Part shown: piece by piece, positions 40,889 through 53,799 of the stretch
How the letters are laid out: the number at the start of each line of letters is the position of its first letter
Numbering within the stretch: the stretch's first letter is position 1
Assembly: GCA_945889645.1 (NCBI GenBank)
Contig: CAMDCA010000002.1
Location: forward strand, 1 to 64,000
Source of the DNA: Rhizobium sp. Q54
Lineage (GTDB): Bacteria; Pseudomonadota; Alphaproteobacteria; UBA2966; CAIVPW01
Reading direction: 5' to 3'
DNA: 64,000 nucleotides
The notes under the pieces: model-generated
The model's database searches: none
Told to the model about the DNA's origin: nothing
Seen by the model: the letters and a program-made list of their open reading frames with translations, nothing else
Program-made: the position numbers and the translations under genes

Positions 40889-41350
40889 ATGGAACCACAT
40901 AGGCACGTGCAAGGAGGCACCTTGATTTCACCTAGGCACATGGACGCCGGGAATTGCCCGGCGGTCCGCGAAGTTCTCAGCCGCGTCGGCGACAAATGGA
41001 GCGTGCTGGTGATCGCGCGGCTCGGCGACGAGCCGAAGCGCTTCAGCGAGCTCAAGCGCAAGGTGGAGGGCATCTCCCAGCGCATGCTGACGCTCACGCT
41101 GCGCGGGCTGGAGCGCGACGGCATGCTGACGCGCACGGTGCATCCGACTCTGCCGCCCAGCGTCGAGTACGCACTCACGCCGCTGGGCCGCACCCTGCTG
41201 GAGCCGATCCAGGGCCTCGCCAAATGGGCCGAGACCAATCGCCTCGCCATCCAAGAGGCGCGGGCGCGATTCGATGCGACACAGGAGCCGGCCGCGGCCG
41301 GGGCCGCGCCGAATCGTACGGACGCGACGCGCGAGCGTCCGCGACCCTAG
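40889..41350 (+). CDS. HxlR-family transcriptional regulator
   Basis: [78 protein letters not shown]; divergent from the FMN reductase. Confidence 0.95.
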   Translation: MEPHRHVQGGTLISPRHMDAGNCPAVREVLSRVGDKWSVLVIARLGDEPKRFSELKRKVEGISQRMLTLTLRGLERDGMLTRTVHPTLPPSVEYALTPLGRTLLEPIQGLAKWAETNRLAIQEARARFDATQEPAAAGAAPNRTDATRERPRP

Positions 41351-43554
41351 AGGAACGAATACGGGTCGATGTCGACCTGCAGGCGAACACCGGACGGCGC
41401 CGTGACGCGGCGAATCCAGTCGCGCACCACCGCCTGCACATTCGCGCTTCGCTGCGCGCGCAACAGCAGCCGGAAGCGATGGCGGCCGCGGAGTAGTGCC
41501 AGCGGCGCCGGCGCCGGGCCGAGCACCGACACATCCGTCAGGCGCGGTGCCGCGCGCGCCAGATCGCGTGCGTAGCTCTCGACGCGGCTGGGATTGGTGC
41601 CGGAAACGATCAGCGCGACCAAGCGGCCGAATGGCGGCCAGCCGCCGCGGCGGCGGTCCTCGGCTTCGCGCGCAAGGAACCCCGCGCGATCGCCTTGGAT
41701 CAGCGCCCGCATAACCGGATGCTTAGGTGCGTAAGTCTGCAGGTAGACCGTGCCGGGACGCTCGGCGCGGCCGGCACGCCCCGCTACCTGACTGAGGAGC
41801 TGGAAGGTGCGCTCGGCGGCGCGCAGGTCACCGCCATCCAAACCGAGATCGGCATCCACCACGGCGACCACGGTCAGCAACGGGAAGTGGTGCCCTTTGG
41901 CGACGATCTGCGTGCCGATGAGGATGTCGACCTTCCGCTCGGCCATCGCGCGCACCAGCGTTGCGGCCGCCGCCGGTCCGGTCATCGTATCGCTCGCCAT
42001 CACCGCCGCGCGCGCTTCGGGGAACAGGCGCGTCACTTCTTCGGCCACGCGCTCGACGCCGGGGCCGCAGGCGGCGAGTGAGTCCAGCGTGCCGCATTCC
42101 GGACAGGCCTTTGGCATCTCGACCCGGTGTCCGCAGTGATGACACTCCAGCCGCCCGGCATAGCGATGCTCGACCAGCCACGCCTTGCAGTTCGGACATT
42201 CCATGCGGTGCCCACACGTGCGGCACAGGGTGAGCGGTGCATAGCCTCGGCGGTTGAGGAACAGCATCGCCTGGCTGCCCTCGGCCAACGCCGCCGTCAC
42301 CGCATCGACGACCATCGGCGATAGCCACGCACCGCGCGGCGGCGGCGCGGCCACCATGTCCACCGCGACGATCTTCGGCATCTGCGCCGCCGCATGGCGT
42401 TCGGGCAGATGCAGCACTGTGTAGCGGCCGGACTCGACGTTGGTCATCGTCTCCAGCGACGGCGTCGCCGACACCAGCACCACCGGCAGCGCGGCCAGGT
42501 GGCCGAGCGCCACCGCCATGTCGCGCGCGTTGTAGATGACGCCTTCCTCTTGCTTGTAAGAACCGTCGTGCTCCTCATCGACGACGACGAGGCCCAGGTC
42601 GCGGTAGGGGAGGAACAGCGACGACCGCGCACCGACGACAACGCGCGCGCGTCCCTCCGCTACCGCGCGCCACGTACTGCGCCGGCGACCCTGCGATAGT
42701 TCGGAGTGCCATTCAGCCGGCGCGCCGCCGAAGCGCGTACGAAAGCGATCGAGCCATTGTCCAGTCAGCGCGATCTCCGGCACCAGCACCAACGCCTGCC
42801 TGCCCTGCGCGAGCGTCTCGGCAACCGCGTCGAGATAGACCTCGGTCTTACCCGATCCGGTGACGCCGTCGAGCACCGTGACCGAGAAGGAACGATCGCG
42901 CACCCGCGCGCGAAGTTGCGCCGCGGCGGCGGCCTGGTCGGGCGACAGCGACACGTCACCGGTGGGATGAAGATCCGCCGGACCGGACTCGACGGCGAGC
43001 GGTACGGATCGTAACAAGCCATCGTCGGCCATCTTGCGCACGACGCCGCTGCTGACGCGGGCGCCGCGCGCGATATCGGCCTGGCTGCGCGCCACGCCGT
43101 CCACCAACAGATCGGCGATGCGCTTGCGCGCATCAGTGCGCATCGCGTCGGAATTTGCGAGCACGTAGCCGGGGCGCGCGTCCGGCGCCTGCAGCGCGGC
43201 CGGGGCGCTCATCAGCAGGCGCAGCACCGCCCCCGGCGGCGAGACCGTGTAGTTGGCGACCCACGACAAGAACGCGCGCGTCGCTTCGGGGACCTGCGGC
43301 AGATCGATGCGTGCGGCAACGGCGCGCACCTTTTCGGCAGCGATGTCGCTGCTGCCTGCGCCCCACACCACTCCGGCGACGCGTCGCGGTCCGAGCGGTA
43401 CGTGCACATAGTCACCGGCGGCAAGCGTGAGCCCGTCCGGGACGACGTAATCGTACACACTGCCGAGCGGCAGCGGCAACAACACTCCGACACGCGTGCC
43501 CGACACAAAAATATTATCGAGGCGCGCTGGCGCGCTGGCAGGGGCCGGGGGCAT
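41347..43554 (-). CDS. priA: Primosomal protein N' (replication restart helicase)
   Basis: [36 protein letters not shown], zinc-binding [13 protein letters not shown]...CHHCGH...CPECG. Confidence 0.97.
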   Translation of the reverse strand: MPPAPASAPARLDNIFVSGTRVGVLLPLPLGSVYDYVVPDGLTLAAGDYVHVPLGPRRVAGVVWGAGSSDIAAEKVRAVAARIDLPQVPEATRAFLSWVANYTVSPPGAVLRLLMSAPAALQAPDARPGYVLANSDAMRTDARKRIADLLVDGVARSQADIARGARVSSGVVRKMADDGLLRSVPLAVESGPADLHPTGDVSLSPDQAAAAAQLRARVRDRSFSVTVLDGVTGSGKTEVYLDAVAETLAQGRQALVLVPEIALTGQWLDRFRTRFGGAPAEWHSELSQGRRRSTWRAVAEGRARVVVGARSSLFLPYRDLGLVVVDEEHDGSYKQEEGVIYNARDMAVALGHLAALPVVLVSATPSLETMTNVESGRYTVLHLPERHAAAQMPKIVAVDMVAAPPPRGAWLSPMVVDAVTAALAEGSQAMLFLNRRGYAPLTLCRTCGHRMECPNCKAWLVEHRYAGRLECHHCGHRVEMPKACPECGTLDSLAACGPGVERVAEEVTRLFPEARAAVMASDTMTGPAAAATLVRAMAERKVDILIGTQIVAKGHHFPLLTVVAVVDADLGLDGGDLRAAERTFQLLSQVAGRAGRAERPGTVYLQTYAPKHPVMRALIQGDRAGFLAREAEDRRRGGWPPFGRLVALIVSGTNPSRVESYARDLARAAPRLTDVSVLGPAPAPLALLRGRHRFRLLLRAQRSANVQAVVRDWIRRVTAPSGVRLQVDIDPYSFL

Positions 43555-43625
43555 CGCCTACACTCTGCCGGTACGCGCGACGTGTCACAAGTTGCGCTGA
43601 GGATTGCGCGGAAATCGAACGCAGG

Positions 43626-44408
43626 ATGCACAGCGGCAAGCCTATCGGCCAGGAAGACACCGGAGCGACCCCGGCCGATCCTGCGCGTGACGGCGGCCCG
43701 GCCCCTGCCCCGGCGCCGTCGGACAAGATTTCCGCCACCGACGTCACGGCTTTCCTGCGCCGCAACCCGAACTTCCTGAACGACCAGCCGCAGCTGCTGG
43801 AGACCCTGACGCCGCCGGCCGAGCGCAATGGCCGGCGCGTGCTCGACATGCAGCGCTTCGTCATCGACCGCCTGCAGCGCACCATCGCGACGGTGCGGGC
43901 GCGCGAGACCGAGCTGGTCTCCTCCATGCGCTCCAGCCGGTCGAGCACGGCGCGCGTCCATGCCGCGGTGCTGACACTGTGCGAAACCGGCGCGCTGGAA
44001 AACCTCACCGAGATCATCAGCAACGACCTGCCGACCGTCCTGGAGATCGACGTTGTCATGCTCGCCGTCGAGGCGGAGCAGGACCAGCTCGGCTCCCTGC
44101 GTTCGACGCCCGGCGTGGTGCTGATCCCGCGCGGCACGGTGGACAGGCTGGTCGGCGTGGGCCGCGACGTTCTACTCACGTGCGCGCCGACCGCAGCCGA
44201 GACCGAGTTGTTCGGCGGCGCCGCTACGCTGGTGAAGTCTGCGGCACTGCTGCGCCTGCGCTTGGGACGGCCGGGCCGCCCGGCGCTCCTGGCGCTCGGC
44301 AGCCGCGATCCCGCGCGCTTGGCGCCCGGGCAAGGCACCGACATGCTGACCTTCCTCGCCGAGGCTCTGGGCCGCCGCCTGCGCGAATGGCTGGACTACG
44401 CCCTGTAG
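43626..44408 (+). CDS. DUF484 family protein
   Basis: DVTAFLRRNPNFLNDQPQLLETLTPP...RRVLDMQRFVIDRLQR; directly upstream of xerC. Confidence 0.9.
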   Translation: MHSGKPIGQEDTGATPADPARDGGPAPAPAPSDKISATDVTAFLRRNPNFLNDQPQLLETLTPPAERNGRRVLDMQRFVIDRLQRTIATVRARETELVSSMRSSRSSTARVHAAVLTLCETGALENLTEIISNDLPTVLEIDVVMLAVEAEQDQLGSLRSTPGVVLIPRGTVDRLVGVGRDVLLTCAPTAAETELFGGAATLVKSAALLRLRLGRPGRPALLALGSRDPARLAPGQGTDMLTFLAEALGRRLREWLDYAL

Positions 44409-44431
44409 AGCCCCTGCTCGCCGGCGCCGAC

Positions 44432-45343
44432 GTGCGCGCGGCCGTCACCGAATGGTCGATCTGGCTCGCGTCTGAGCGCCGCGCGTCGGCCAATACGCTC
44501 GCGGCGTACCAACGCGACTTGGCCGCGTTCTTCACGTTCCTGTCCGGTCACCTGGGCAGCCCCGCGACGCTCGCCAACCTCGGCCAACTGCGCACTGCCG
44601 ACATCCGCGCCTACCTCGCGCACCGCCGCAGCGAGGGATTGCAGAGCGCGTCCTTGGCGCGCGCATTGTCCGCCGTGCGCGGGTTCTTCCGCTTCCTGGG
44701 CCGCCGCGATCTGGTGCACAACCCGGCGGTCACCAGCGTGCAGTCGCCCAAACTGCCGCGCGCCGTCCCCAAGCCGCTGACGGTGGAGGCAGCCCGGGCC
44801 GCCCTCGGCGAGGTCGCGACGGCGCCGAGTGGCGAGGAGTGGGTCGGCCTGCGCGACGTGGCGCTGCTCACCTTGCTGTACGGCTGCGGCCTGCGTATCG
44901 CCGAGGGCCTGAGCCTACGCCGCGCGCACGCGCCGCTCGGCACCAGCCTGGTCATCACCGGCAAGGGCAACAAGCAGCGCCTGGTGCCCGTGCTGCCGGT
45001 GGTGCGCGCCGCGGTCGATCAGTACGTTGCCGCCTGCCCACACGATCTTCCCGCCGACGGGCCACTGTTTGTCGGCGCGCGCGGCAAGCAACTGCAGCCG
45101 GCCATCGTGCAGAAGCGCATGCGCCAGATGCGCGCGGCACTCGACTTGCCGGACACCGCAACGCCGCACGCCCTGCGCCACAGCTTTGCGACCCATCTGC
45201 TCTCGGCCGGCGGCGACCTGCGCACGATCCAGGAGCTGCTGGGGCACGCGTCCCTATCGACGACCCAGCGCTACACCGACGTCGATGCCGAACGCCTGCG
45301 CGAGGTCTACGACAAAGCGCATCCGCGCGCCCGCGCGCGCTAG
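44432..45343 (+). CDS. xerC: Tyrosine recombinase XerC
   Basis: SANTLAAYQRDLAAFFTFL; LLYGCGLRIAEGLSL; PHALRHSFATHLLSAGGDLRTIQELLGHASLSTTQRYTDVD. Confidence 0.95.
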   Translation: MRAAVTEWSIWLASERRASANTLAAYQRDLAAFFTFLSGHLGSPATLANLGQLRTADIRAYLAHRRSEGLQSASLARALSAVRGFFRFLGRRDLVHNPAVTSVQSPKLPRAVPKPLTVEAARAALGEVATAPSGEEWVGLRDVALLTLLYGCGLRIAEGLSLRRAHAPLGTSLVITGKGNKQRLVPVLPVVRAAVDQYVAACPHDLPADGPLFVGARGKQLQPAIVQKRMRQMRAALDLPDTATPHALRHSFATHLLSAGGDLRTIQELLGHASLSTTQRYTDVDAERLREVYDKAHPRARAR

Positions 45344-46128
45344 CGCGTCAGCAGCGCCACGAGCGCGTCGCGCGACCGTGCCACGCACGCGCGGCCCTCG
45401 CCGATGCTGTCGTATGCACGGTCGAACTGGAACGGGCCGACGTCGCCGAGTTCCGGCACCAGCAGGACGTCAGCGGGTTCGGACGCCAACCGCGCGCGGG
45501 TGATCTGCACCTGCATGATCGTCACGGATCGCGCCAAAGCGTCGAAGTACGACGGCATCCCCGCCTTGGCCGGAACCATGCGCGAGCTGTTGACGTCCAC
45601 GGCGATGACGACGTCGGCACCGAGTGCGCGGCACAGGGACACCGGCACCGGATTGACCAGGCCGCCGTCCAGCAGCCAGCGGCCTTCGCGCGCGCACGGC
45701 AGGAAGAGTCCCGGCAAGCCGATCGAGGCGCGCACCGCGTCGCCAATCGGGCCGGACCGCAGCCACACCTCTTCGCCGTTCTCGACGTCGGTGGCGACGG
45801 CGGCGAACGGCGTGGCAAGCGTCTCAATGTCTCCGGTGCAGCGGAGCTGGTCGAGGAAGGCGCGGATCTTGGCGCCGTCGATGAGGCCGCCGCGGGCGAT
45901 GCGCAGGTCGAGCATCTTCACGCCATCGCGCCACGTCATCTTCTCGGCGCGGGCGCGCAGCGCATCCAGCCGGCCGGTGACGTAGACCGCGCCCACCAGC
46001 GCGCCGATCGACGTGCCACAGACGATGTCGGGCCGGATGCCGAGTTCGGTCAGCGCGTCGATGGTGCCGAGGTGCGCCCAGCCGCGCGCCGACCCGCCGC
46101 CGAGCGCCAACCCGAGGCGGAGACGGGC
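45340..46128 (-). CDS. Patatin-like phospholipase (RssA-like)
   Basis: [42 protein letters not shown] (GXSXG); DGGLVNPVP. Confidence 0.92.
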   Translation of the reverse strand, partial: ARLRLGLALGGGSARGWAHLGTIDALTELGIRPDIVCGTSIGALVGAVYVTGRLDALRARAEKMTWRDGVKMLDLRIARGGLIDGAKIRAFLDQLRCTGDIETLATPFAAVATDVENGEEVWLRSGPIGDAVRASIGLPGLFLPCAREGRWLLDGGLVNPVPVSLCRALGADVVIAVDVNSSRMVPAKAGMPSYFDALARSVTIMQVQITRARLASEPADVLLVPELGDVGPFQFDRAYDSIGEGRACVARSRDALVALLTR

Positions 46129-46138
46129 CATCGTTCGA

Positions 46139-47545
46139 TCAGAGGTGGAGGACGCGGCCGGCAACGTCGAGAGCGGCTTCCTTCATTGCCTCGGACAACG
46201 TCGGGTGAGCGTGACAGGTGCGCGCGATGTCCGCGGCCGTGCCGCCCAATTCCATCGCCAGCACCGCCTCGTGGATCAGCGTGCCGGCCTCGGCGCCGAT
46301 GATATGCACGCCAAGCACGCGGTCGGTGGCCTTGTCGGCCAGTATCTTGATGAAGCCGTCGGTATACCCGTTGGCGCGCGCCCGCGGCGTGGCTGTGAAC
46401 GGAAACCTGCCGGCCGCGTAGGCGACGCCGTCCTGCTTCAGCGTTTCTTCGCTGCGGCCGACCGAAGCGATCTCGGGCCACGTGTACACAACGCCCGGCA
46501 CCTTGTCGTAGTCGATGTGGGTGTCATGGCCGGCGATGGTCTCGACGCATACGACGCCGTCTTCGGATGCCTTGTGCGCCAGCATCGGGCCGGCGATGCA
46601 GTCACCGATGGCAAAGATGCCCGGCACGGTGGTGGCGAACGTCTTGTCCACCGTGATGAAGCCGCGGTCGAGTTTGACGCCGAGGGCTTCGAGGCCGAGG
46701 GCGGCGGTGTTCGGTCGCCGTCCCACCGCAACCAGAACGACGTCAGTCTCCAGTTCCTCTGCGTCGCCTCCGGCCGCCGGTGCAAGCGACACCGACACGC
46801 CGGACGCGCCAGCCTGGGCACCGGTGATCTTGGTTGAAAGGCGGAACGTCAGGCCCTGGCGGCCGAGCAGGCGCTGCGCCAGCGTCGCAACCTCCTGGTC
46901 CATGCCGGGCAGTATGCGGTCGAGGTACTCGACCACCGTCACCTCGGTGCCCAACCGCGCCCACACTGAGCCGAGCTCGAGGCCGATGTAGCCGGCGCCG
47001 ACCACGACCATGCGCTCCGGCACGGCGGACAACGTCAGCGCACCGGTCGAGGACACGATGCGTTGCTCGTCGATGATGACTCCCGGCACCGTGGCCGGGT
47101 TCGATCCGGTGGCGATGATGATGCGCTTGGCCTGCACGCTCTGCGTGGCGCTCGCCGCGTCGGTCACTTCGACGGCGCCTGGGGCGGCGATGCGGCCGGT
47201 GCCGCGCACGTGGGCGATCTTGTGCTTCTTGAACAGGAAGGCGATGCCCTTGGTGTTCTGGTCCACCACCTTGTCCTTGCGCGCCATCATCGTGGCGAGG
47301 TCGAACGACACGTTCGGCGCGACGATGCCATGCGCGGCGAGTCCGTGCCCGGCTTCGGCGTACAGGTGCGACGACTGCAGCAGCGCCTTGGACGGAATAC
47401 AGCCGACGTTGAGGCAGGTGCCGCCGAGGCGCTCGCGCGATTCGACCACCGCCACCGACATGCCCAACTGCGCGGCGCGAATCGCCGCGACGTAGCCGCC
47501 CGGTCCTGCACCGATCACCGCCAGGTCGTACCAACCGTCCGCCAT
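46139..47545 (-). CDS. lpdA: Dihydrolipoyl dehydrogenase
   Basis: GAGPGGYVAAIRAAQLGMSVAVVESRERLGGTCLNVGCIPSKALL. Confidence 0.97.
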   Translation of the reverse strand: MADGWYDLAVIGAGPGGYVAAIRAAQLGMSVAVVESRERLGGTCLNVGCIPSKALLQSSHLYAEAGHGLAAHGIVAPNVSFDLATMMARKDKVVDQNTKGIAFLFKKHKIAHVRGTGRIAAPGAVEVTDAASATQSVQAKRIIIATGSNPATVPGVIIDEQRIVSSTGALTLSAVPERMVVVGAGYIGLELGSVWARLGTEVTVVEYLDRILPGMDQEVATLAQRLLGRQGLTFRLSTKITGAQAGASGVSVSLAPAAGGDAEELETDVVLVAVGRRPNTAALGLEALGVKLDRGFITVDKTFATTVPGIFAIGDCIAGPMLAHKASEDGVVCVETIAGHDTHIDYDKVPGVVYTWPEIASVGRSEETLKQDGVAYAAGRFPFTATPRARANGYTDGFIKILADKATDRVLGVHIIGAEAGTLIHEAVLAMELGGTAADIARTCHAHPTLSEAMKEAALDVAGRVLHL

Positions 47546-47664
47546 CCAATCCTCCCGCCACGCGTTCCAAATCCGCGCGCCAAATCCGCGCGGAGTTATA
47601 CGGCCCTATGCGCTCCTGCGCGCGGCGCCTTGGCGCTTGCCTCGGGCCCGCGGCGGTCGCGGAT

Positions 47665-47718
47665 TTACGCGAACTGCGCGCCGCGCATTTACGCGGCAGT
47701 TACGCAGCAGTTACGCAG
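47665..47718. repeat. Iterated TTACGC motif (4 copies) including a perfect 11-bp tandem repeat CAGTTACGCAG
   Basis: TTACGC at 47665, 47689, 47700 and 47711; cagttacgcag x2 at 47697-47718. Confidence 0.75.
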
Positions 47719-47934
47719 ATCACGGTTCCGTGAATGGGTCCTCAGGTACGCTTCGTATTGATCGAGCACGCGGGTATCCTTTGTCCAGGCCGCTTTCTGC
47801 TACCAGCCATGGGGCTGCCGGGCCGAAGTCAACACGAATTGTATGAAACGTCAGGTTGGCGGGCCGGCATCGCAGCGCGCTGATGGCGCCATGAATCCTT
47901 GGTGGCGCGGCGCCCTGATGCGGCGCTCGAAAAC

Positions 47935-47964
47935 CAATAGGCGCGCCCGAGGGCGCGCCTATTG
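47935..47964 (-). terminator. Strong rho-independent terminator for the minus-strand gene 47995-48306
   Basis: caataggcgcgcc-cgag-ggcgcgcctattg, 13-bp perfect stem, followed on the minus strand by GTTTTCG. Confidence 0.8.
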
Positions 47965-47994
47965 CCGTTCGATGTCGCCGGTCGCGGTGGGCGA

Positions 47995-48306
47995 TTAGCG
48001 GACGAGCTTCGAGACCGTGTTGACCGCGGTCGCGCCGGTGCCCGTCGTCTCGTAGGTGACGGTGACGGTCATGCCCGGCGAGACGCCGACCAGCATATCG
48101 GTCGCGCCCGTTCCCGGACCCGGAACCGTCAGCGTGATGGTTTGCGCGTCGATGCCGGCCGGAGCATTGACCTGACCGGCGGCATTGGTCTGCACGACGA
48201 TGACGCGGTTGTTGATCGACTTGATGAAACCCTTGACCTCGGCCGCACCGGCAGTGCCGGCAAACGCAATCAACGCAACCGCGGTAGCAGCAAACAACTT
48301 CTTCAT
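47995..48306 (-). CDS. Small secreted hypothetical protein
   Basis: MKKLFAATAVALIAFAGTAGAAEVKGFIKSINNRVIVVQTNAAGQ...; signal peptide, purine-rich upstream region and own terminator. Confidence 0.72.
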   Translation of the reverse strand: MKKLFAATAVALIAFAGTAGAAEVKGFIKSINNRVIVVQTNAAGQVNAPAGIDAQTITLTVPGPGTGATDMLVGVSPGMTVTVTYETTGTGATAVNTVSKLVR

Positions 48307-48436
48307 TGGCGTCCTCCCAGGAGAATTGGACGCCAAAGCATGACGTGCCTGCGGCTTCCGGGCAACAGGCGCCCGGAAAGCCGCATCAAAGGCCGAGAAG
48401 AACGCCTCTGAGGCCGGACTGAGGTCCGCCGTGTGG

Positions 48437-49357
48437 CTAGTTCGCGCGGCGGCGCGGCCGGGCGCTGCGGGTCGGCGGCAGGCGCCCCAACAGCAGATTG
48501 ACCAGCGTCGCACCGATATTGGTCAAGGAGTCCGCGACGGCGATCCCGGCCGAGCGCATGGCTTCCTTCTTGCCCTCGGCCGTACCCGCACCACCGGAAA
48601 TGATGGCGCCGGCGTGGCCCATCCGTTTGCCCGGAGGGGCCGTGGCGCCAGCGATGAAGCCGGCCATCGGCTTCTTGATGCGGCTGCGGCGAATGAAGGC
48701 CGCTGCCTCTTCTTCGAACGAGCCGCCGATCTCGCCGATCATAATGATGGCTTCGGTGCCCGGGTCGGCGAGGAACAGCTCGAGGATGTCGACGAACGGG
48801 CTGCCGTTGACCGGGTCTCCGCCGATGCCAACGCAGGTTGACTGGCCAAAACCGGCCTTCGTCGTCTGCTCGACCGCCTCGTAGGTCAGCGTGCCGGACT
48901 TGGACACGATGCCGACCTTGCCCGGCATGTGGATGTGGCCCGGCATGATGCCGATCTTGCACGCGCCCGGCGTGATCAGGCCGGCGGTATTGGGTCCGAT
49001 GAGGCGAGTCTTGGAGCCCGTCAGCGCGCGCTTCACGCGCACCATGTCGAGCACCGGAATGCCTTCGGTGATGCACACCGCGAGTTCGAGGCCCGCGTCG
49101 GCCGCTTCGAGCACCGCGTCGGCAGCGAACGGCGGCGGTACGAAAATTCCGGTGGCGGTTGCGCCGGTGGCCTCCACTGCTTCGGCGACGGTGTCGAACA
49201 CCGGCAGGCCGAGATGCTTGGTGCCGCCCTTGCCCGGCGTGACACCGCCGACGACCTTGGTGCCGTAGGCCAGCGCCTGCTCGGTATGGAACGTGCCCTG
49301 GGCGCCGGTGATGCCCTGGACAATGACGCGCGTATCGGAGTCGATGAGGATCGACAT
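48437..49357 (-). CDS. sucD: Succinyl-CoA synthetase alpha subunit
   Basis: [62 protein letters not shown] active-site His. Confidence 0.97.
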   Translation of the reverse strand: MSILIDSDTRVIVQGITGAQGTFHTEQALAYGTKVVGGVTPGKGGTKHLGLPVFDTVAEAVEATGATATGIFVPPPFAADAVLEAADAGLELAVCITEGIPVLDMVRVKRALTGSKTRLIGPNTAGLITPGACKIGIMPGHIHMPGKVGIVSKSGTLTYEAVEQTTKAGFGQSTCVGIGGDPVNGSPFVDILELFLADPGTEAIIMIGEIGGSFEEEAAAFIRRSRIKKPMAGFIAGATAPPGKRMGHAGAIISGGAGTAEGKKEAMRSAGIAVADSLTNIGATLVNLLLGRLPPTRSARPRRRAN

Positions 49358-50526
49358 CAGGCAACTCCCCGCGTCGCGGAGACGATTTTCTCGGCGGCGT
49401 CGGCGAGGCCGTCGGCCGCAATGATCGACAGTTTCGAGTCGGCCAGGATGCGGCGGCCTTCCTCGACGTTGGTGCCTTCGAGCCGCACGACCAGCGGCAC
49501 CTTCATCTGCACTTCCTTGGTCGCGGCGACGACGCCTTCGGCGATGATGTCGCAGCGATTGATGCCGGCGAAGATGTTGACGAGGATGCCCTTCACGTTG
49601 GGGTCCGCGAGGATGATGTTGAACGCCTCGACCACGCGCTCCTTGGGCGCCCCGCCGCCGATGTCCAGGAAGTTGGCAGGCTCACCGCCGTGGTGCTTGA
49701 TCAGGTCCATGGTCGCCATGGCGAGGCCGGCGCCGTTGACCAGGCAGCCGATGTCGCCGTCGAGCTTCACGTAGTTGATCGAGGCGCGCTGGGCGCGCAA
49801 CTCCGCCGCGTTCTCTTCCGTCTCATCGCGCATCGCGTTGATGGCCGATTGGCGGTAGAGCGCGCTGTCGTCGATGGTGATCTTGGCATCGAGGGCAATG
49901 ACGTTGCCGTCCTTGGTGACGGCGAGCGGATTGATCTCGATGAGGCTCGCGTCGCACTCCATGTAGGCCTTGTAGGCGGCCATCATCAGCGGCACGCCGG
50001 TCTTCAGCTCACTGCCCTTGAGGCCGAGCGCGAAGGCAAGCTTGCGGGCGTGGAACGGCTGCATGCCGGTGATCGGATCGATCGACACGCGCACCAATTT
50101 TTCGGGTGAATGCGCGGCGACTTCCTCGATGTCCATGCCGCCTTCGGTCGAGCCCATCAGCGTGACGCGGCTGGTGGCGCGGTCGAGCAGCACCGAGAAG
50201 TACAGCTCGCGGGCGATGTCGGCGCCCTGTTCGATGTAGACCCGGTGCACGTCCTTGCCCTTCGGGCCGGTCTGGCGCGTCACCAGGTTCATGCCGAGGA
50301 TCTGGTGCGCCGCCTTGGCTGCGTCCTGGGGGCTGCGCGTGACCTTCACGCCACCACCCTTGCCGCGGCCGCCGGCGTGGATCTGCGCCTTGACCACCCA
50401 GACGGGTCCGCCGACTTCGCTGACGGCGCGTTCGATATCGCCCGCAGCCAGCACGACGCTGCCTCTTGGCACCGGCACGCCCGCGCGGGCGAGCAGCGCC
50501 TTAGCCTGATATTCGTGGAGATTCAT
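49357..50526 (-). CDS. sucC: Succinyl-CoA synthetase beta subunit
   Basis: [69 protein letters not shown]. Confidence 0.97.
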   Translation of the reverse strand: MNLHEYQAKALLARAGVPVPRGSVVLAAGDIERAVSEVGGPVWVVKAQIHAGGRGKGGGVKVTRSPQDAAKAAHQILGMNLVTRQTGPKGKDVHRVYIEQGADIARELYFSVLLDRATSRVTLMGSTEGGMDIEEVAAHSPEKLVRVSIDPITGMQPFHARKLAFALGLKGSELKTGVPLMMAAYKAYMECDASLIEINPLAVTKDGNVIALDAKITIDDSALYRQSAINAMRDETEENAAELRAQRASINYVKLDGDIGCLVNGAGLAMATMDLIKHHGGEPANFLDIGGGAPKERVVEAFNIILADPNVKGILVNIFAGINRCDIIAEGVVAATKEVQMKVPLVVRLEGTNVEEGRRILADSKLSIIAADGLADAAEKIVSATRGVA

Positions 50527-50582
50527 CGGTTCCCCAAACTGTGAGGGCGCCCGTTATAGGGCAGGCTTCGACGCCCTGGCAA

Positions 50583-51836
<1,254 letters not shown>

Positions 51837-51869
51837 TCACCACCCATCGGGCCAAACGGACATTTTTCC

Positions 51870-53789
51870 ATGGCGGAACAAACACTCGCCTTCCAAGCGG
51901 AAGTCACCAAGCTCCTGCACATCGTCGCCAACTCGCTGTACAGCCGGAAGGAAGTCTTCCTGCGCGAGTTGATTTCGAATGCATCGGACGCCTGCGACCG
52001 GCTGCGCTATGAGGCCATCACGAGTCCCGCCCTGGCGGCGGGCGATTCCGAGTTCCGCGTCGTACTGCGGCCTGACGAGAAGGCGCGCACCCTGACGATC
52101 TGGGACAACGGTATCGGCATGACGCGCCAGGACCTGATCGACAACCTCGGCACCATTGCGCGCTCCGGCTCGGCTGCATTCGCCGAACAGCTGGCGGCGC
52201 GGAAAAGCGACGGCGCGGAAAAAACGGATGACGTGTCGCTGATCGGCCAGTTCGGCGTCGGCTTCTATTCGGCGTTCATCGTCTCCGACAAGGTCGAGGT
52301 CATCAGCCGCCGCGCCGGACAAGCGGACGCGTGGCGCTGGACGTCGGACGGCCAGGGCACTTTCACGATCGTCGAGGCGGAGCGCAACGGCCGCGGCACG
52401 ACCATCGTGCTGCATGTGCGCAAGGACCAAGAGGAGTTCCTGCAGCCGGGCACGCTGCGCCGCGTGGTCAAGGCCCACTCGGACCACATTGGCTTGCCGG
52501 TGACGCTCGCGGCCAAGGACGGCGAGGCCAAGGACGAGGAGGTCCTGAATGCTGCCTCCGCCTTGTGGACGCGGCCGCGCAAGGAAGTCACCGAGGAGCA
52601 GTACCGCGAGTTCTACCAGCACGTCGCGCACGCGTTCGACGACCCGTGGATGACCATTCACGCCAAGGCCGAAGGGCGCCTCGAATACACGACCCTGCTG
52701 TTCGTGCCGACCATGCGGCCGGCCGACCTGTTCCACTCCGAGCGCAAGGCGCCGGTGCGCCTCTACGTGCGCCGCGTGTTCGTCACGGACGACGCCAAGG
52801 CGCTGCTGCCGTCGTACCTGCGCTTCCTGCGCGGCGTGGTGGATACCGAAGACATCGCCCTCAACGTCAGCCGCGAGATGCTGCAGCACGATCCGGTGCT
52901 GGCGCGCATCGGCTCGGCGCTGGTGACGCGCGTGCTGTCCGAGCTGGAGAAGAAGGCCGAGAAGGAGCCGGAGGAGTACGCCAAGTTCTGGGCGACATTC
53001 GGGCCGGTCGTGAAGGAAGGCCTGTACGAGGATTCGACCAAGCGCGACCAACTCCTGAAGCTCGCCCGATTCCACTCCGTCGCGCCGGAGGCGCGCAAGG
53101 GAGAGGGCGCGGGCGACAAGCTGGTGTCGCTGGCAGAGTACGTCGGCCGTCTGAAGGACAAGCAGGACTCGATCTACTTCATCACCGGCGACGACGCCGC
53201 GGCCCTGAAGTCGAGCCCGCAAATCGAAGGGTTCCTCGCGCGCGGCTACGAGGTGCTGCTGCTGTCCGATCCGGTCGATGAGTTCTGGGTGACGGCCGTC
53301 GGCCCCTATGAAGGCAAAAAATTCGTTTCAGCGTCTCAAGGCGCCGCCGACCTCGGTGCCGCGCCGCCGAGTGCCGAAAAGAAGGAAGCCGCCGACTCCG
53401 GCGAACTGGCAGTGCTGATCGCCCTGTTGAAGCAGAACCTTGGCGAGGCAGTGCAGGACGTGCGCGCCAGCGAGCGCCTGACCGACAGCGCGGTGTGCTT
53501 GGTTGCCGGCGCCAACGATTTGCCGCGCCACCTCGCCCGCATGCTGCGCGCCCAGGGGCAGATTCAGGCGACCCCGGCCGGAGTCTTGGAGATCAACCCA
53601 AGCCACGCGCTGATCCGCGGTCTTGCCAAGCTGTCGATGAACGCGGGCGCGCGCGGCCGCTTGGACGACCTCGGCCGTTTGCTGCTGGACCAGGCGCGCA
53701 TCCGCGAAGGCGAGTTGCCCAACGACATCGCGGCGTTTGCGCGCCGTATGGCGGAAGTCATGACTGAAGCCGTCAGCGCCAAGGCATAA
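51870..53789 (+). CDS. htpG: Molecular chaperone HtpG
   Basis: LAFQAEVTKLLHIVANSLYSRKEVFLRELISNASDACDRLRYEA; IGQFGVGFYSAFIV. Confidence 0.97.
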   Translation: MAEQTLAFQAEVTKLLHIVANSLYSRKEVFLRELISNASDACDRLRYEAITSPALAAGDSEFRVVLRPDEKARTLTIWDNGIGMTRQDLIDNLGTIARSGSAAFAEQLAARKSDGAEKTDDVSLIGQFGVGFYSAFIVSDKVEVISRRAGQADAWRWTSDGQGTFTIVEAERNGRGTTIVLHVRKDQEEFLQPGTLRRVVKAHSDHIGLPVTLAAKDGEAKDEEVLNAASALWTRPRKEVTEEQYREFYQHVAHAFDDPWMTIHAKAEGRLEYTTLLFVPTMRPADLFHSERKAPVRLYVRRVFVTDDAKALLPSYLRFLRGVVDTEDIALNVSREMLQHDPVLARIGSALVTRVLSELEKKAEKEPEEYAKFWATFGPVVKEGLYEDSTKRDQLLKLARFHSVAPEARKGEGAGDKLVSLAEYVGRLKDKQDSIYFITGDDAAALKSSPQIEGFLARGYEVLLLSDPVDEFWVTAVGPYEGKKFVSASQGAADLGAAPPSAEKKEAADSGELAVLIALLKQNLGEAVQDVRASERLTDSAVCLVAGANDLPRHLARMLRAQGQIQATPAGVLEINPSHALIRGLAKLSMNAGARGRLDDLGRLLLDQARIREGELPNDIAAFARRMAEVMTEAVSAKA

Positions 53790-53799
53790 GCGAGGCCCC

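Noticed and set aside
51837-53222. 461-aa minus-strand ORF
   Set aside because: Antisense to htpG.
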